A stretch of DNA of 47,455 bases from Pseudonocardia thermophila (lineage in GTDB: Bacteria; Actinomycetota; Actinomycetes; Mycobacteriales; Pseudonocardiaceae), in the NCBI RefSeq assembly GCF_900142365.1, contig NZ_FRAP01000032.1:1-47455 (forward strand). Reading direction: 5' to 3'. A program made the translations under genes and the position numbers. Below the pieces are notes generated by a model, which saw nothing but the letters and a program-made list of their open reading frames with translations, made no database searches and was not told the DNA's origin. The first letter of the stretch is position 1. Every line of letters begins with the position of its first letter. This document shows, in pieces, positions 6,956 to 14,610 of this stretch.

Positions 6956-8089
6956 ATGGCCGACGACGCCCGTCCTGCTCCGCTCGAGTTCGCCTACTGG
7001 GTGCCGAACGTGAGCGGTGGACTGGTCACGAGCACCATCGAGCAGCGCACCGACTGGGGCTTCGACTACAACAAGAAGCTCGCGCAGACCGCCGAGAAGA
7101 ACGGGTTCTCGTACGCGCTCTCGCAGGTCCGCTACATGGCCTCCTACGGTGCGGACCACCAGCACGAACCGACCAGCTTCTCGCTCGCCCTGCTGCTGGC
7201 CACCGAGCGGCTCAAGCTCATCGCCGCGGTCCACCCCGGCCTGTGGCAGCCCGCCGTCCTCGCCAAGTGGGTGGCGACCGCCGACCACCTGTCGAACGGC
7301 CGCATCGCGGTCAACGTCGTCTCCGGCTGGTTCAAGCAGGAGTTCATCGCGATGGGCGAGCCGTGGCTGGAGCACGACGAGCGCTACCGCCGCGCCGCCG
7401 AGTTCATGCAGGTCCTGCGCGAGATCTGGACGAAGGACGAGGCCAACTTCTCCGGCGACTTCTACCGGGTGCACGACTTCAGCCTGAAGCCGAAGCCGCT
7501 GCAGCTGCCCGGCCGGCCGCACCCGGAGATCTTCCAGGGCGGCAACTCCACCGCGGCCCGCTACAACGGCGGCTACTACGCCGACTGGTACTTCTCCAAC
7601 GGCAAGGACTACGACGGCTTCTCCGAGCAGGTCACCGAGGTCCTCGCGCACGCGCGCGACGCCGGCCGCACGACCCCGCCGAAGTTCGCCCTCAACGGGT
7701 TCATGATCGCCCGGGACTCGGCGGAGGAGGCCCGCGAGACGCTGCGCGAGATCATCGCGAAGGCGGACAGGGCGGCCGTCGAGGGCTTCCGCGACGCCGT
7801 CCAGCAGGCGGGCGCGTCCACCCGCGACAAGCGGGGCATGTGGGCGGACTCCACCTTCGAAGACCTCGTCCAGTACAACGACGGCTTCCGCACGAAGCTG
7901 ATCGGCACGCCGGAGCAGATCGCCGACCGCGCCATCGAGTACAAGCGCCGCGGCGCCAGCCTGCTCCTGCTCGGCTTCCTGCACTTCCAGGAGGAGGTCG
8001 AGTACTTCGGCAAGCACGTGCTGCCGATCATCCGCGAGAAGGAGGCGGAGCTCGACGAGAAGGAGCCCGTGGGCGCGGGCGTGCGCTGA
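6956..8089 (+). CDS. sfnG: Dimethylsulfone monooxygenase SfnG-like (FMNH2-dependent)
   Basis: This 377-residue luciferase-like (LLM class) flavin monooxygenase closely follows the SfnG pattern: FAYWVPNVSGGLV at the N-terminus, then LAQTAEKNGFSYALSQVRY, GRIAVNVVSGWF, GEPWLEHDERYRR, HPEIFQGGNS and the C-terminal GFLHFQEEVEYFGKHVLP. SfnG uses FMNH2 and O2 to convert dimethylsulfone to methanesulfinate during sulfur scavenging. It needs a separate NADH-dependent FMN reductase, and none is in this window. Other expected partners (msuD/ssuD, an SfnR regulator, sulfonate transport) are also absent, so it stands alone. The start ATG 6956 has GGAAGG eight bases upstream. Family assignment is strong; the exact sulfone substrate is inferred. 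Confidence 0.88.
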   Translation: MADDARPAPLEFAYWVPNVSGGLVTSTIEQRTDWGFDYNKKLAQTAEKNGFSYALSQVRYMASYGADHQHEPTSFSLALLLATERLKLIAAVHPGLWQPAVLAKWVATADHLSNGRIAVNVVSGWFKQEFIAMGEPWLEHDERYRRAAEFMQVLREIWTKDEANFSGDFYRVHDFSLKPKPLQLPGRPHPEIFQGGNSTAARYNGGYYADWYFSNGKDYDGFSEQVTEVLAHARDAGRTTPPKFALNGFMIARDSAEEARETLREIIAKADRAAVEGFRDAVQQAGASTRDKRGMWADSTFEDLVQYNDGFRTKLIGTPEQIADRAIEYKRRGASLLLLGFLHFQEEVEYFGKHVLPIIREKEAELDEKEPVGAGVR

Positions 8090-8106
8090 TCCGTGCAGAT
8101 CGCGGC

Positions 8107-8139
8107 TCGCGCGCGTCCTCGGGGCGACGACGCGCGCGA
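8107..8139 (+). terminator. Hairpin after sfnG
   Basis: TCGCGCGCGTC (8107-8117) and GACGCGCGCGA (8129-8139) form a perfect 11-bp stem with an 11-base loop, 18 bases after the sfnG stop. There is no U-tract, as is usual for actinobacterial hairpin terminators. Confidence 0.6.
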
Positions 8140-8316
8140 ACCGCTGCGGTCCCCCAGCGAGCGTCCTCGATCGAACCGAGCTCGGCGAGTCCGCACCTCC
8201 GGGTCTGCGTGTTCGGTGTACGGCGGCACACGCCGACCGGCCGGCGCGCTCCGCCCCAGCGGGCCACGTCCGGCCGGTCGTCGGCGTTCGGCCGGGCGCG
8301 GGCCCCGCCGTTTCGC

Positions 8317-9570
8317 TCAGCCCACGCGCTGGTGCGCCCGGCCCGGCAGGCCCGGCGGCGGCTCCACCGCGAACCGCGGCAGGAACCGCCCCGTGCGGGC
8401 GACCCACTCCGCGTACGCGGGCCCGTAGAGCCGCGCGAAGCCCGGTTCCCGCACCGCCCGCACCTGCACCTGCACCGCCACGATCACCAGCACCGCAGCG
8501 AGCACCCCGACGAGCGTCGGCACCATCACCAGCGTGCCCGCGGTGACGATGACGAGCCCCGTGAGGCCCGGGTGCCGCACCCGGGCGTACAGCCCGCGGG
8601 TGACCTGCGGCAGCGCCTCGCCGCGGGCGCGCACCGCTGCCCCCTCCAGCTGGGTCGCCAGCAGCAGCGCGACGCCGAGCAGCGCGAGCCCCGCCCCGAC
8701 CACGGCGACGCCCGGCTGGGCGAACACCGCGATCGGCTGGAGCACGTCGAGCGCGACGAGCAGCGGCGCGGCGAACCCGAGCAGCAGCGCGAGCGTGAAC
8801 AGCGCCCGCGACAGCAGCACGCTGGACCGCGGCACGACCGTGTGCAGCCTGCGCTTGCCCATCCGGCGCAGCATCATCCGGGCGAACCCGACGAGCACGG
8901 CGGCGCCGGCCCCGATGCCCAGCGCGATCCAGCCGGCGACGTGGTGGTCGATCGCGGACTCGACGGCCGCCGCGATCGTGGTGCCGGCGAACCCGGCCGC
9001 GGCCTCGGCGGCCAGCCACAGCCCGAACACGACGAACAGCGCGGCCGAGCCGATCCGCACCGCGTCCTCGGGCAGGAAGCGGGCCATGCGCCGACCGGCG
9101 ACGATCGCGATCGCGTCGGCCCCGACCATGCCGAGCGTGGAGCCGAGCCACACGCCGAACCAGCCGTGCTGGGTGGCGAGGGTGATCGTGGCGAGCATCG
9201 TCTTGTCGCCCAGTTCGGCGAGGAAGAACGCCCCCGACGCGGCGACGACCGCCGAGCCGCGGGCCCGCTGCGCCTTGGCCTGCTCCTCCTCGGAGAGCGA
9301 GTCGCCGCGCAGGGTCCACGCTCCGAACCCGAGGAACGCCAGCGCCGCGACCAGCGTGATCCAGTCGGTGGGCAGGGCGGCACCCAGCCCGTACCCGACG
9401 GCGACGGAGATCAGGTGCACCACGGAGGTGGCGATCGTGATGCCGGCCAGCACCGGCAGCGCGCGGTAGCGGGCCGCGAACGTCAACGCCATGAGCTGCG
9501 ACTTGTCGCCCAGCTCGGCGACGAACACGACCCAGAAGCTGATCGCGAACGCGATCCCGAACGACTCCAT
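8317..9570 (-). CDS. TMEM165/GDT1-type Mn2+ exporter fused to ICMT-like methyltransferase domain
   Basis: This 417-residue polytopic membrane protein has two parts. Residues 1-190 are a TMEM165/UPF0016 transporter with its two signature motifs AELGDKSQL and AELGDKTML on opposite halves; bacterial members export Mn2+ or Ca2+. After a hinge around RRMGKRRLHTV, the C-terminal 170 residues resemble the isoprenylcysteine carboxyl methyltransferase/PEMT family: GLYARVRHPGLTG in the middle and EPGFARLYGPAYAEW near the end, the SAM-binding style of membrane methyltransferases. The start ATG 9570 gives MESFGIAFAISFWVVFVAEL, the usual family beginning. A yybP-ykoY riboswitch lies in its leader, which supports Mn2+ efflux. 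The role of the fused domain is unknown. Confidence 0.85.
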   Translation of the reverse strand: MESFGIAFAISFWVVFVAELGDKSQLMALTFAARYRALPVLAGITIATSVVHLISVAVGYGLGAALPTDWITLVAALAFLGFGAWTLRGDSLSEEEQAKAQRARGSAVVAASGAFFLAELGDKTMLATITLATQHGWFGVWLGSTLGMVGADAIAIVAGRRMARFLPEDAVRIGSAALFVVFGLWLAAEAAAGFAGTTIAAAVESAIDHHVAGWIALGIGAGAAVLVGFARMMLRRMGKRRLHTVVPRSSVLLSRALFTLALLLGFAAPLLVALDVLQPIAVFAQPGVAVVGAGLALLGVALLLATQLEGAAVRARGEALPQVTRGLYARVRHPGLTGLVIVTAGTLVMVPTLVGVLAAVLVIVAVQVQVRAVREPGFARLYGPAYAEWVARTGRFLPRFAVEPPPGLPGRAHQRVG

Positions 9571-9629
9571 GCGCCATCCGTCCTCGATCTCGGGCCGGAT
9601 CGAGGCGGAGACCACTCGACCCGGCACCT

Positions 9630-9745
9630 GCCGGATCGAAGGTCTCGCTCGCCTGGTGGCGCAGGCCACCGCGGCCGGGGCCATCCGTTCTGGCCCAGTA
9701 TGTCGACCGCGATGTTGGGAGCTACTCCCCTTCGCTCCGACGGAC
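9630..9745 (-). ncRNA. yybP-ykoY Mn2+ riboswitch
   Basis: The minus strand shows the family's conserved pieces in order: a GCGAAGG P1 strand, GGGGAGTAG (9730-9722), GTCGACATACTGG (about 9706-9694), a GC-rich arm, and GCGAGCGAGACCTTCG (about 9652-9637), whose CCTTCG closes P1 with CGAAGG. These are the invariant elements of yybP-ykoY aptamers, which bind Mn2+ and switch on Mn2+ exporters. The aptamer ends about 65 bases before the TMEM165-type gene it should control. A small hairpin CCGGCACCTGCCGG (9621-9634) follows and may be part of the expression platform. Boundaries are approximate. Confidence 0.85.
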
Positions 9746-9835
9746 TCTACCGGACGGATCCGATGTCGTCTGCGTCACTCCCGTCACAGCCGACCGGGTG
9801 GACGCTCGCGGTGCACCCCGGGTTCGGTCCGACCT

Positions 9836-9854
9836 GATATACCAATGGACCATG
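9836..9854 (+). promoter_or_regulatory. GntR promoter with candidate operator; likely leaderless start
   Basis: GATATA (9836-9841) is a good -10 hexamer ten bases before the ATG at 9852, and no ribosome binding site is present, so the mRNA may be leaderless. ACCAATGGACCA (9841-9852) overlaps the start and resembles half-sites of HutC-type GntR operators; similar TGGTCT repeats precede the next gene. Autoregulation is inferred. Confidence 0.45.
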
Positions 9855-10571
9855 AGCGCACCGGCGGCCGAGACCGACAAGCAGCGCGAACTGCGCCGGC
9901 GGCTCGAGGAGATGATCGCGACGATGGCGCCCGGCGAGCCGCTGCCCGCCGAGCGCGACCTCGCCCGCGACCTCGGCGTCGCCCGCATGACGCTGCGCCG
10001 GGCCGTGGACGCCCTCGTCGACCGGCAGGTACTGGTGCGCAGGCAGGGCGCGGGCACGTTCGTCGCCGCGCCGAAGCCCGCCCACCGCCTCGCCGCGAAC
10101 TCGTTCTCGGCCGACATGCGCGCCCGCGGCCTGCGCCCGGGCAGCCGCACGCTGTCCTCCGAGCGCAGGCCCGCCGGCGTCGTGCTCGCCGCACTGCTGG
10201 AGATCCCGCCCGGCGCTGCAGTGCTGCACGTGCGCCGGCTGCGGCTGGCCGACGACGAGCCGATGGCGCTGGAGGACCTGCACGTGCCGGCCGACCTCGT
10301 CCCCGGCCTGACCGGCGAGGACCTCCAGGACCGCTCGTACTACGAGCTGCTGGACCAGCGGTACGGACACCGCATCGTCTCCGGGACGCAGACCGCCGAG
10401 GCGGCCCTGACCAGCGCGGAGGAGGCCGAGCTGCTGGGGGTTGCGGCCGGCAGCCCGGCGTTCTGCTTCGAACGGACCTGCCGGGTCGAGAACGGCCGGA
10501 TGGCCGAGTTCGTGCGATCGGTCTACCGCGGCGATCGCTACCGGATCATGGTGGACATCTTCCCTTCCTGA
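9852..10571 (+). CDS. GntR/HutC-family transcriptional regulator of amino-sugar recycling
   Basis: This 239-residue DNA-binding repressor has an N-terminal winged helix (PLPAERDLARDLGVARMTLR, then LVRRQGAGTFVA) at about residues 10-80. The UTRA effector domain follows (about 90-235) with the family pattern DEPMALEDLHVPADLVPGL and SYYELLDQRYG. HutC-type regulators bind small sugars or amino-sugar phosphates. The gene heads a locus with a sugar-binding lipoprotein, a GH3 hexosaminidase and murQ, so its effector is probably a MurNAc or GlcNAc phosphate. It is divergent from the Mn2+ riboswitch transcript. Confidence 0.88.
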   Translation: MSAPAAETDKQRELRRRLEEMIATMAPGEPLPAERDLARDLGVARMTLRRAVDALVDRQVLVRRQGAGTFVAAPKPAHRLAANSFSADMRARGLRPGSRTLSSERRPAGVVLAALLEIPPGAAVLHVRRLRLADDEPMALEDLHVPADLVPGLTGEDLQDRSYYELLDQRYGHRIVSGTQTAEAALTSAEEAELLGVAAGSPAFCFERTCRVENGRMAEFVRSVYRGDRYRIMVDIFPS

Positions 10572-10606
10572 GCACGACCGGGCTACAGTTCCGCGAACTA
10601 AACCTC

Positions 10607-10625
10607 TGGTCTCACTTCATGGTCT
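10607..10625 (+). promoter_or_regulatory. Direct TGGTCT repeats before the sugar-binding gene
   Basis: TGGTCT occurs at 10607-10612 and 10620-10625, 13 bases apart, just upstream of the lipoprotein start (ATG 10644, Shine-Dalgarno GGAAGGGA at 10631-10638). TGGTCT is the half-site of DasR/HutC-type operators, so this is a candidate target of the GntR regulator upstream. Confidence 0.4.
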
Positions 10626-10643
10626 GCCAGGGAAGGGAACCTC

Positions 10644-11125
10644 ATGCGGTGGTGGACGGGATCGAGAGGACCGCGCCGGATCGGCGTGCCCGCACTGGCG
10701 GCCACGGCACTCCTCGTGACCGCTTGCGGCGGAGCGGCGGCGAGCAGGCAGCGGGTGGCGCGAGCCGCACTCTGTCCCTGTGGATCATGAAGGGCACCGA
10801 CCCGAGCTCCGACAGCTACCTCGCGCAGCTCAAGGCGGCCTTCCAGGAGCGGACCGGAGCGACGCTGGACGTGCAGGAGGTCCAGTGGAAGGGACGCGCG
10901 CAGACCAAGGTCAACAACGCGATCGCCGGTGGCACCACCCCTGACGTGGCCGAGCTGGGCACGACGTTCGTCGCCCAGTACGGCGAGGCCGGCGCCCTGG
11001 CCGACGTGACCGACCAGGTGGCCGCCGCGGGGCTCGCCGACGGCCTGGTGGCCGGCCTGGAGGAGGCCCGGGAGCTGGACGGCGAGCTCTACGGCTTGCC
11101 CTGGTACGCCGGGGTCTGCGTGTTC
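10644..11125 (+). pseudogene. ABC sugar-binding lipoprotein, truncated and frameshifted
   Basis: The ATG at 10644 gives a lipoprotein signal peptide ending LLVTACGG. The mature part (TLSLWIMKGTDPSSDSYLAQ, VQWKGRAQTKVNNAIAGGTT, PDVAELGTTFVAQYGEAGAL, LYGLPWYAGV) is in another frame. One extra base near 10731 would join them. The family binds (di)saccharides for an ABC importer. A normal protein is about 420 residues; this one stops after about 155, in the middle of the first lobe, and runs straight into GH3 sequence. The two permease genes expected next are missing. A deletion therefore removed the rest of the transporter. Confidence 0.8.
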
Positions 11126-12202
11126 GCATCCAACGTCGGCCCGGCGATCGGCGAGCTGGCCGACCGCGGGCCCGCGCCGCCGGCGTCGGGCTGGTGCTCG
11201 CCCCCGTCGCCGACGTCAACGCTGCCCCGGACAACCCGGTGATCGGCGTGCGCGCGTACGGCACCGAGCCCGCGCTGGTCTCCCGGCACACCGCGGCGTT
11301 CGTGCGCGGCGTGCAGTCGGCGGGGGCTGCGGCGTGCGCGAAGCACTGGCCGCAGCACGGCTGCACGACCGTCGATTCGCACGTCGACCTGCCGACCGTC
11401 GCCGTTGACCTGGCCACCCTGCGCGCCCGGGACCTGCCGCCGTTCGCCGCGGCCGTCGAGGCGGGGTGACAGCGGTGCTGACGGCGCACGTGTGCTTCCC
11501 CGCGCTCGACGAGCGGCCCGCCACGATGAGCGCGCCCGCGCTCGACCTGCTGCGCGTCGAGCTGGGGTTCACCGGCGTGATCGTGAGCGATGCGCTGGAC
11601 ATGCACGGGATCGGGCGCGGACCGGGCGCGGTGGCCGCCCGCGCCGCCGGCGTGGACCTGCTGTGCACCGGCAACCCGGCATTCCCCGACCCGTACGACG
11701 ACGAGGCGGGCTACCTCGAGGTGCGGAACGCCGTCGTGGCGGCCAGGGTGGACGGGGTCCTCGACCGCCGCCGCGTCGAGGAGGCCGGGGACCGCGTCGC
11801 GCAGCTGCCGGTGGGCCGCGAGGGCGCCGATCCCGCCGAGGTGACCGTCGGCGCCGACGTGGCACGGCGGGTGCTGGACGTGGCCGGGGACGTGCAGATC
11901 GATGGGGGGGGCCGCACGTCCTCGACCTCACGGCCGGGGCCGGCCTGGCCGCCGGCCCCGGCCACGACCGGCTGGAGCTCGCGCTGGACGCCGCGCCCGA
12001 CCAGGACGGACCGCTGGTCGTGGTGGCGGACCGGCCGTCGCCGGAGCTCCCCGCGCTGCGGGCACGGCGGCCAGATGCCGTGCTCGTCGTGCCGGGGCTG
12101 TTGGACCCGCGGTGGTCGCCCGAGCCGCCGGTGATCAGGATGTGGGGCGCGGGCCGCGTGCACGCCGACGCGGTCGCCGCCGCGATGAGGGGAGACGCGT
12201 GA
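11110..12202 (+). pseudogene. GH3 beta-N-acetylhexosaminidase (NagZ-like), 5'-truncated with several frameshifts
   Basis: Recognisable GH3 pieces lie in different frames: LAPVADVNAAPDNPVIGVRA, KHWPQHGCTTVDSH, VTAVLTAHVCFPALDE, GFTGVIVSDALDMHGIG and a C-terminal domain ending RMWGAGRVHADAVAAAMRG. Single-base insertions would restore one frame at about 11169, 11463 and 11906 (an eight-G run). The N-terminal 80-100 residues are replaced by the sugar-binding protein. The catalytic loop, normally KHFPGHGDT, reads KHWPQHGCT, although the DSH motif and the nucleophile region SDALDM remain. The enzyme family removes GlcNAc from MurNAc-peptides during wall recycling. The stop overlaps murQ (GTGA). Probably non-functional. 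Confidence 0.8.
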
Positions 12203-13047
12203 GCGAGCTCGACCGGCTGAGCACCGAAGGCGTGCAGCCCGGGCTGGAGGACCTCAACGAGCGCCCACCTGCGGCGATCGTGGACGTGCTGCTGGCGGCG
12301 GAGGCGCGGGTGCCTGCGGTGCTCGCGGCGGCGGCCGCGCAGCTCGGAACCGCGGTCGAGGTGGTCGAGCGGGGGTTGCGCGCGGGCGGACGGTTGATCT
12401 ACGTCGGCGCCGGCACCCCGGGCCGGCTGGCCGCGCTCGACGCCGCCGAGTGCGTCCCCACGTTCGGTGTGCCGCCGGGGCTGGTCGTGGCCGTGCTGGC
12501 CGGTGGCGCGGAGGCGGCCGCGCGCGCCGTCGAGGGTGCCGAGGACGACGCCGCCGCCGGGGCCGCCGACCTGCGCACACTCGCCCCCGGCCCGGCCGAC
12601 ACGGTCGTGGGGATCACCGCCTCGGGCCGCACCCCGTTCGTGCTCGGCGCGCTGGGCGCGGCCCGGGCCGCGGGAGCGGCGACGATCGCGATCGTGAACA
12701 ACCCGGGCAGCGCCGCGGCCGCCGCGGCCGATGTCGCGGTGGAGCTGCTCACCGGCCCCGAGGTGATCGCCGGCTCGACCCGGCTCACCGCAGGGACCAG
12801 CCAGAAGATCGCCCTCAACGTGCTCTCCACAGCGGCGATGGTGCGCATCGGGCGCACCCACGGCCCGTGGATGATCGACGTCCGGGCCACCAACCAGAAG
12901 CTGCGCAGGCGGGCGCAGCGTACGCTGGTGCAGATCACCGGGGAGAGCGAGGAACGGGTCGCGGAGGCCCTTCGTTCCACCGGCGGGGACACGCGCGAGG
13001 CCCTCGCGCTGCTGCGTGCCCGGCAACCATGGAGTCAGTGCCCGTAG
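12199..13047 (+). CDS. murQ: N-acetylmuramic acid 6-phosphate etherase
   Basis: This 282-residue SIS-domain enzyme cleaves the lactyl ether of MurNAc-6-phosphate to give GlcNAc-6-phosphate and D-lactate, a cytoplasmic step in wall recycling. It shows LIYVGAGTPGRLAALDAAEC, PTFGVPP, VEGAEDD, GITASGRTPFVLGAL, GPEVIAGSTRLTAGTSQK and DVRATNQKL, all MurQ hallmarks. The two catalytic glutamates (AEC and EGAED) are kept. One oddity is GAGTPGR where the family has GAGTSGR, a Ser to Pro change in the phosphate-binding loop. GTG 12199 overlaps the preceding stop, so it is translationally coupled to the broken GH3 frame. MurNAc kinase is not in the window. Confidence 0.93.
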   Translation: MSELDRLSTEGVQPGLEDLNERPPAAIVDVLLAAEARVPAVLAAAAAQLGTAVEVVERGLRAGGRLIYVGAGTPGRLAALDAAECVPTFGVPPGLVVAVLAGGAEAAARAVEGAEDDAAAGAADLRTLAPGPADTVVGITASGRTPFVLGALGAARAAGAATIAIVNNPGSAAAAAADVAVELLTGPEVIAGSTRLTAGTSQKIALNVLSTAAMVRIGRTHGPWMIDVRATNQKLRRRAQRTLVQITGESEERVAEALRSTGGDTREALALLRARQPWSQCP

Positions 13048-13126
13048 CGTCAGTGCCCGCAGAGTGAGCGCTGAATTCCCAGCACGCACTCAGCGTTTTC
13101 CCAGATAGCCGGTTCATCTTGGGGTC

Positions 13127-14515
13127 ATGAGCGACGAGCCGAAGGAGGCCGGTCGGGACGCAGGCATCCTGGCCGCCGACTCCCGTAACGTTTTCGACGA
13201 CCGCACCGAGGCCACCGGTGCAGCAGCACAGCATGGCCCGTCCTGGGGCCCGCACCAGATCCCCGGGCCGGCGGCTCCCCCCGCCGCCGGCTCGGCCTGG
13301 ACGCACACCCCGCCGCCCCACGGGGGCTACCCGACCGCCCCGCTCGCCGTCGGCGGACAGCCGCCGCAGAGGCAGCGGCGCGGCATGGGCGCCGTGATCA
13401 CCGCCGCGATCCTCGCCGGCGTGGTCGGTGGGGCCGCCGGCTTCGGCGGCGCGTACGCGCTGCTGGACTCGCCGTCCTCCGGCACCACTCTGGTCCAGCA
13501 GCCCGGCTCCGCGGCGTCGACCGACTACGTCCCGGGTTCGGTCACCGCTGCTGCCGCCAAGGCGATGCCGAGCACCGTCGACATCAAGGTCCGCACCGCG
13601 GGCGGCACCTCCGAGGGCAGCGGCGTGATCCTCACCGCCGACGGCGACGTGCTCACCAACAACCACGTCGTCGCCGGCGCGAACGGCCGGATCACCGTCA
13701 CCCTCGCCGACGGCAGCGAGCACCCCGCCACCGTCGTGGGCACCTCGCCGAGCTACGACCTCGCCGTCATCAAGATCACCGACGCGCAGAACCTCACGCC
13801 CGCGGTGCTCGGTCAGTCGAGCACCCTGCAGGTCGGCCAGCCGGTGGTGGCGATCGGCTCACCGCGGGGCCTGACCGGCACGGTGACGTCGGGCATCATC
13901 AGCGCCTTCAACCGCACGGTCGTGACCCAGGGCGAGACCCGCGGCCAGGCCGTCGTCTACAACGGCCTGCAGACCGACACGCCGATCAACCCCGGCAACT
14001 CCGGCGGCCCGCTGATCAACCTGGACGGCCAGGTCATCGGCATCAACTCCGCGATCGTCGGCCAGGACTCGACCGGGCTGGGCTTCGCCATCCCGATCGA
14101 CCAGGCCAAGCGCGTGGCCGAGGAGATCATGCGGACCGGCTCGGCCACCAAGCCGCTGCTCGGCGTGCAGGGCAACACCGCGTCGACCAACCCCGCCTCG
14201 GACACCTCGGGCGCTCGGATCGACGTCGTGCAGCCCGGCTCGCCCGCGGAGGCGGCGGGCATCACCGCCGGCGACACCGTCACGAAGGTCGGCGACGAGA
14301 AGGTCGAGGACTTCACCGACCTGATCGCCCGCATCGGCTCCTACGCCCCGGGCGCCCAGGTCCAGCTGACCGTCGTCACCAGCGGCGGCGAGACCAAGAC
14401 CGTCACCGTCACCCTCGGCAGCCAGCCCGACCGGTCGGCCACGACCACCGGCGGCAGCCAGGTCCCGGGCAACGCCGGCCCCTTCGGCCGCGGCCCGTTC
14501 GGCGGGGGCAACTGA
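13127..14515 (+). CDS. HtrA/DegP-like membrane-anchored serine protease with PDZ domain
   Basis: This 462-residue envelope quality-control protease has a proline-rich cytoplasmic N-terminus (1-85), one membrane helix (AVITAAILAGVVGGAAGFGG, about 88-112), a trypsin-like domain with triad His180 (TNNHVV), Asp211 (SYDLAVI) and Ser292 (GNSGGPL), one PDZ domain (about 345-435) and a Gly/Pro tail. The arrangement matches mycobacterial PepD/HtrA. The start ATG 13127 follows GGGG with little Shine-Dalgarno. An imperfect inverted repeat (CGCTGA/TCAGCG) lies between murQ and this gene. No SigE-type regulator or sensor kinase gene is adjacent. Confidence 0.92.
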   Translation: MSDEPKEAGRDAGILAADSRNVFDDRTEATGAAAQHGPSWGPHQIPGPAAPPAAGSAWTHTPPPHGGYPTAPLAVGGQPPQRQRRGMGAVITAAILAGVVGGAAGFGGAYALLDSPSSGTTLVQQPGSAASTDYVPGSVTAAAAKAMPSTVDIKVRTAGGTSEGSGVILTADGDVLTNNHVVAGANGRITVTLADGSEHPATVVGTSPSYDLAVIKITDAQNLTPAVLGQSSTLQVGQPVVAIGSPRGLTGTVTSGIISAFNRTVVTQGETRGQAVVYNGLQTDTPINPGNSGGPLINLDGQVIGINSAIVGQDSTGLGFAIPIDQAKRVAEEIMRTGSATKPLLGVQGNTASTNPASDTSGARIDVVQPGSPAEAAGITAGDTVTKVGDEKVEDFTDLIARIGSYAPGAQVQLTVVTSGGETKTVTVTLGSQPDRSATTTGGSQVPGNAGPFGRGPFGGGN

Positions 14516-14529
14516 CCGCCGGATCGGGA

Positions 14530-14575
14530 CGGCCCGGGCAGGGCAGGGTCGCCAGCACGTCCGCTGCCCGGGCCG
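14530..14575. terminator. Bidirectional hairpin between htrA and thiolase genes
   Basis: CGGCCCGGGCAG (14530-14541) and CTGCCCGGGCCG (14564-14575) form a perfect 12-bp stem with a 22-base loop between two convergent genes. Confidence 0.65.
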
Positions 14576-14610
14576 ACCGGTGTTCAGGCGGTGCTCAGGG
14601 GCACGGAGAC

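Noticed and set aside
13030..13100. Terminator between murQ and htrA
   Set aside because: Only a 6-bp imperfect inverted repeat (CGCTGA/TCAGCG) with a long loop was found; too weak to annotate as a terminator.
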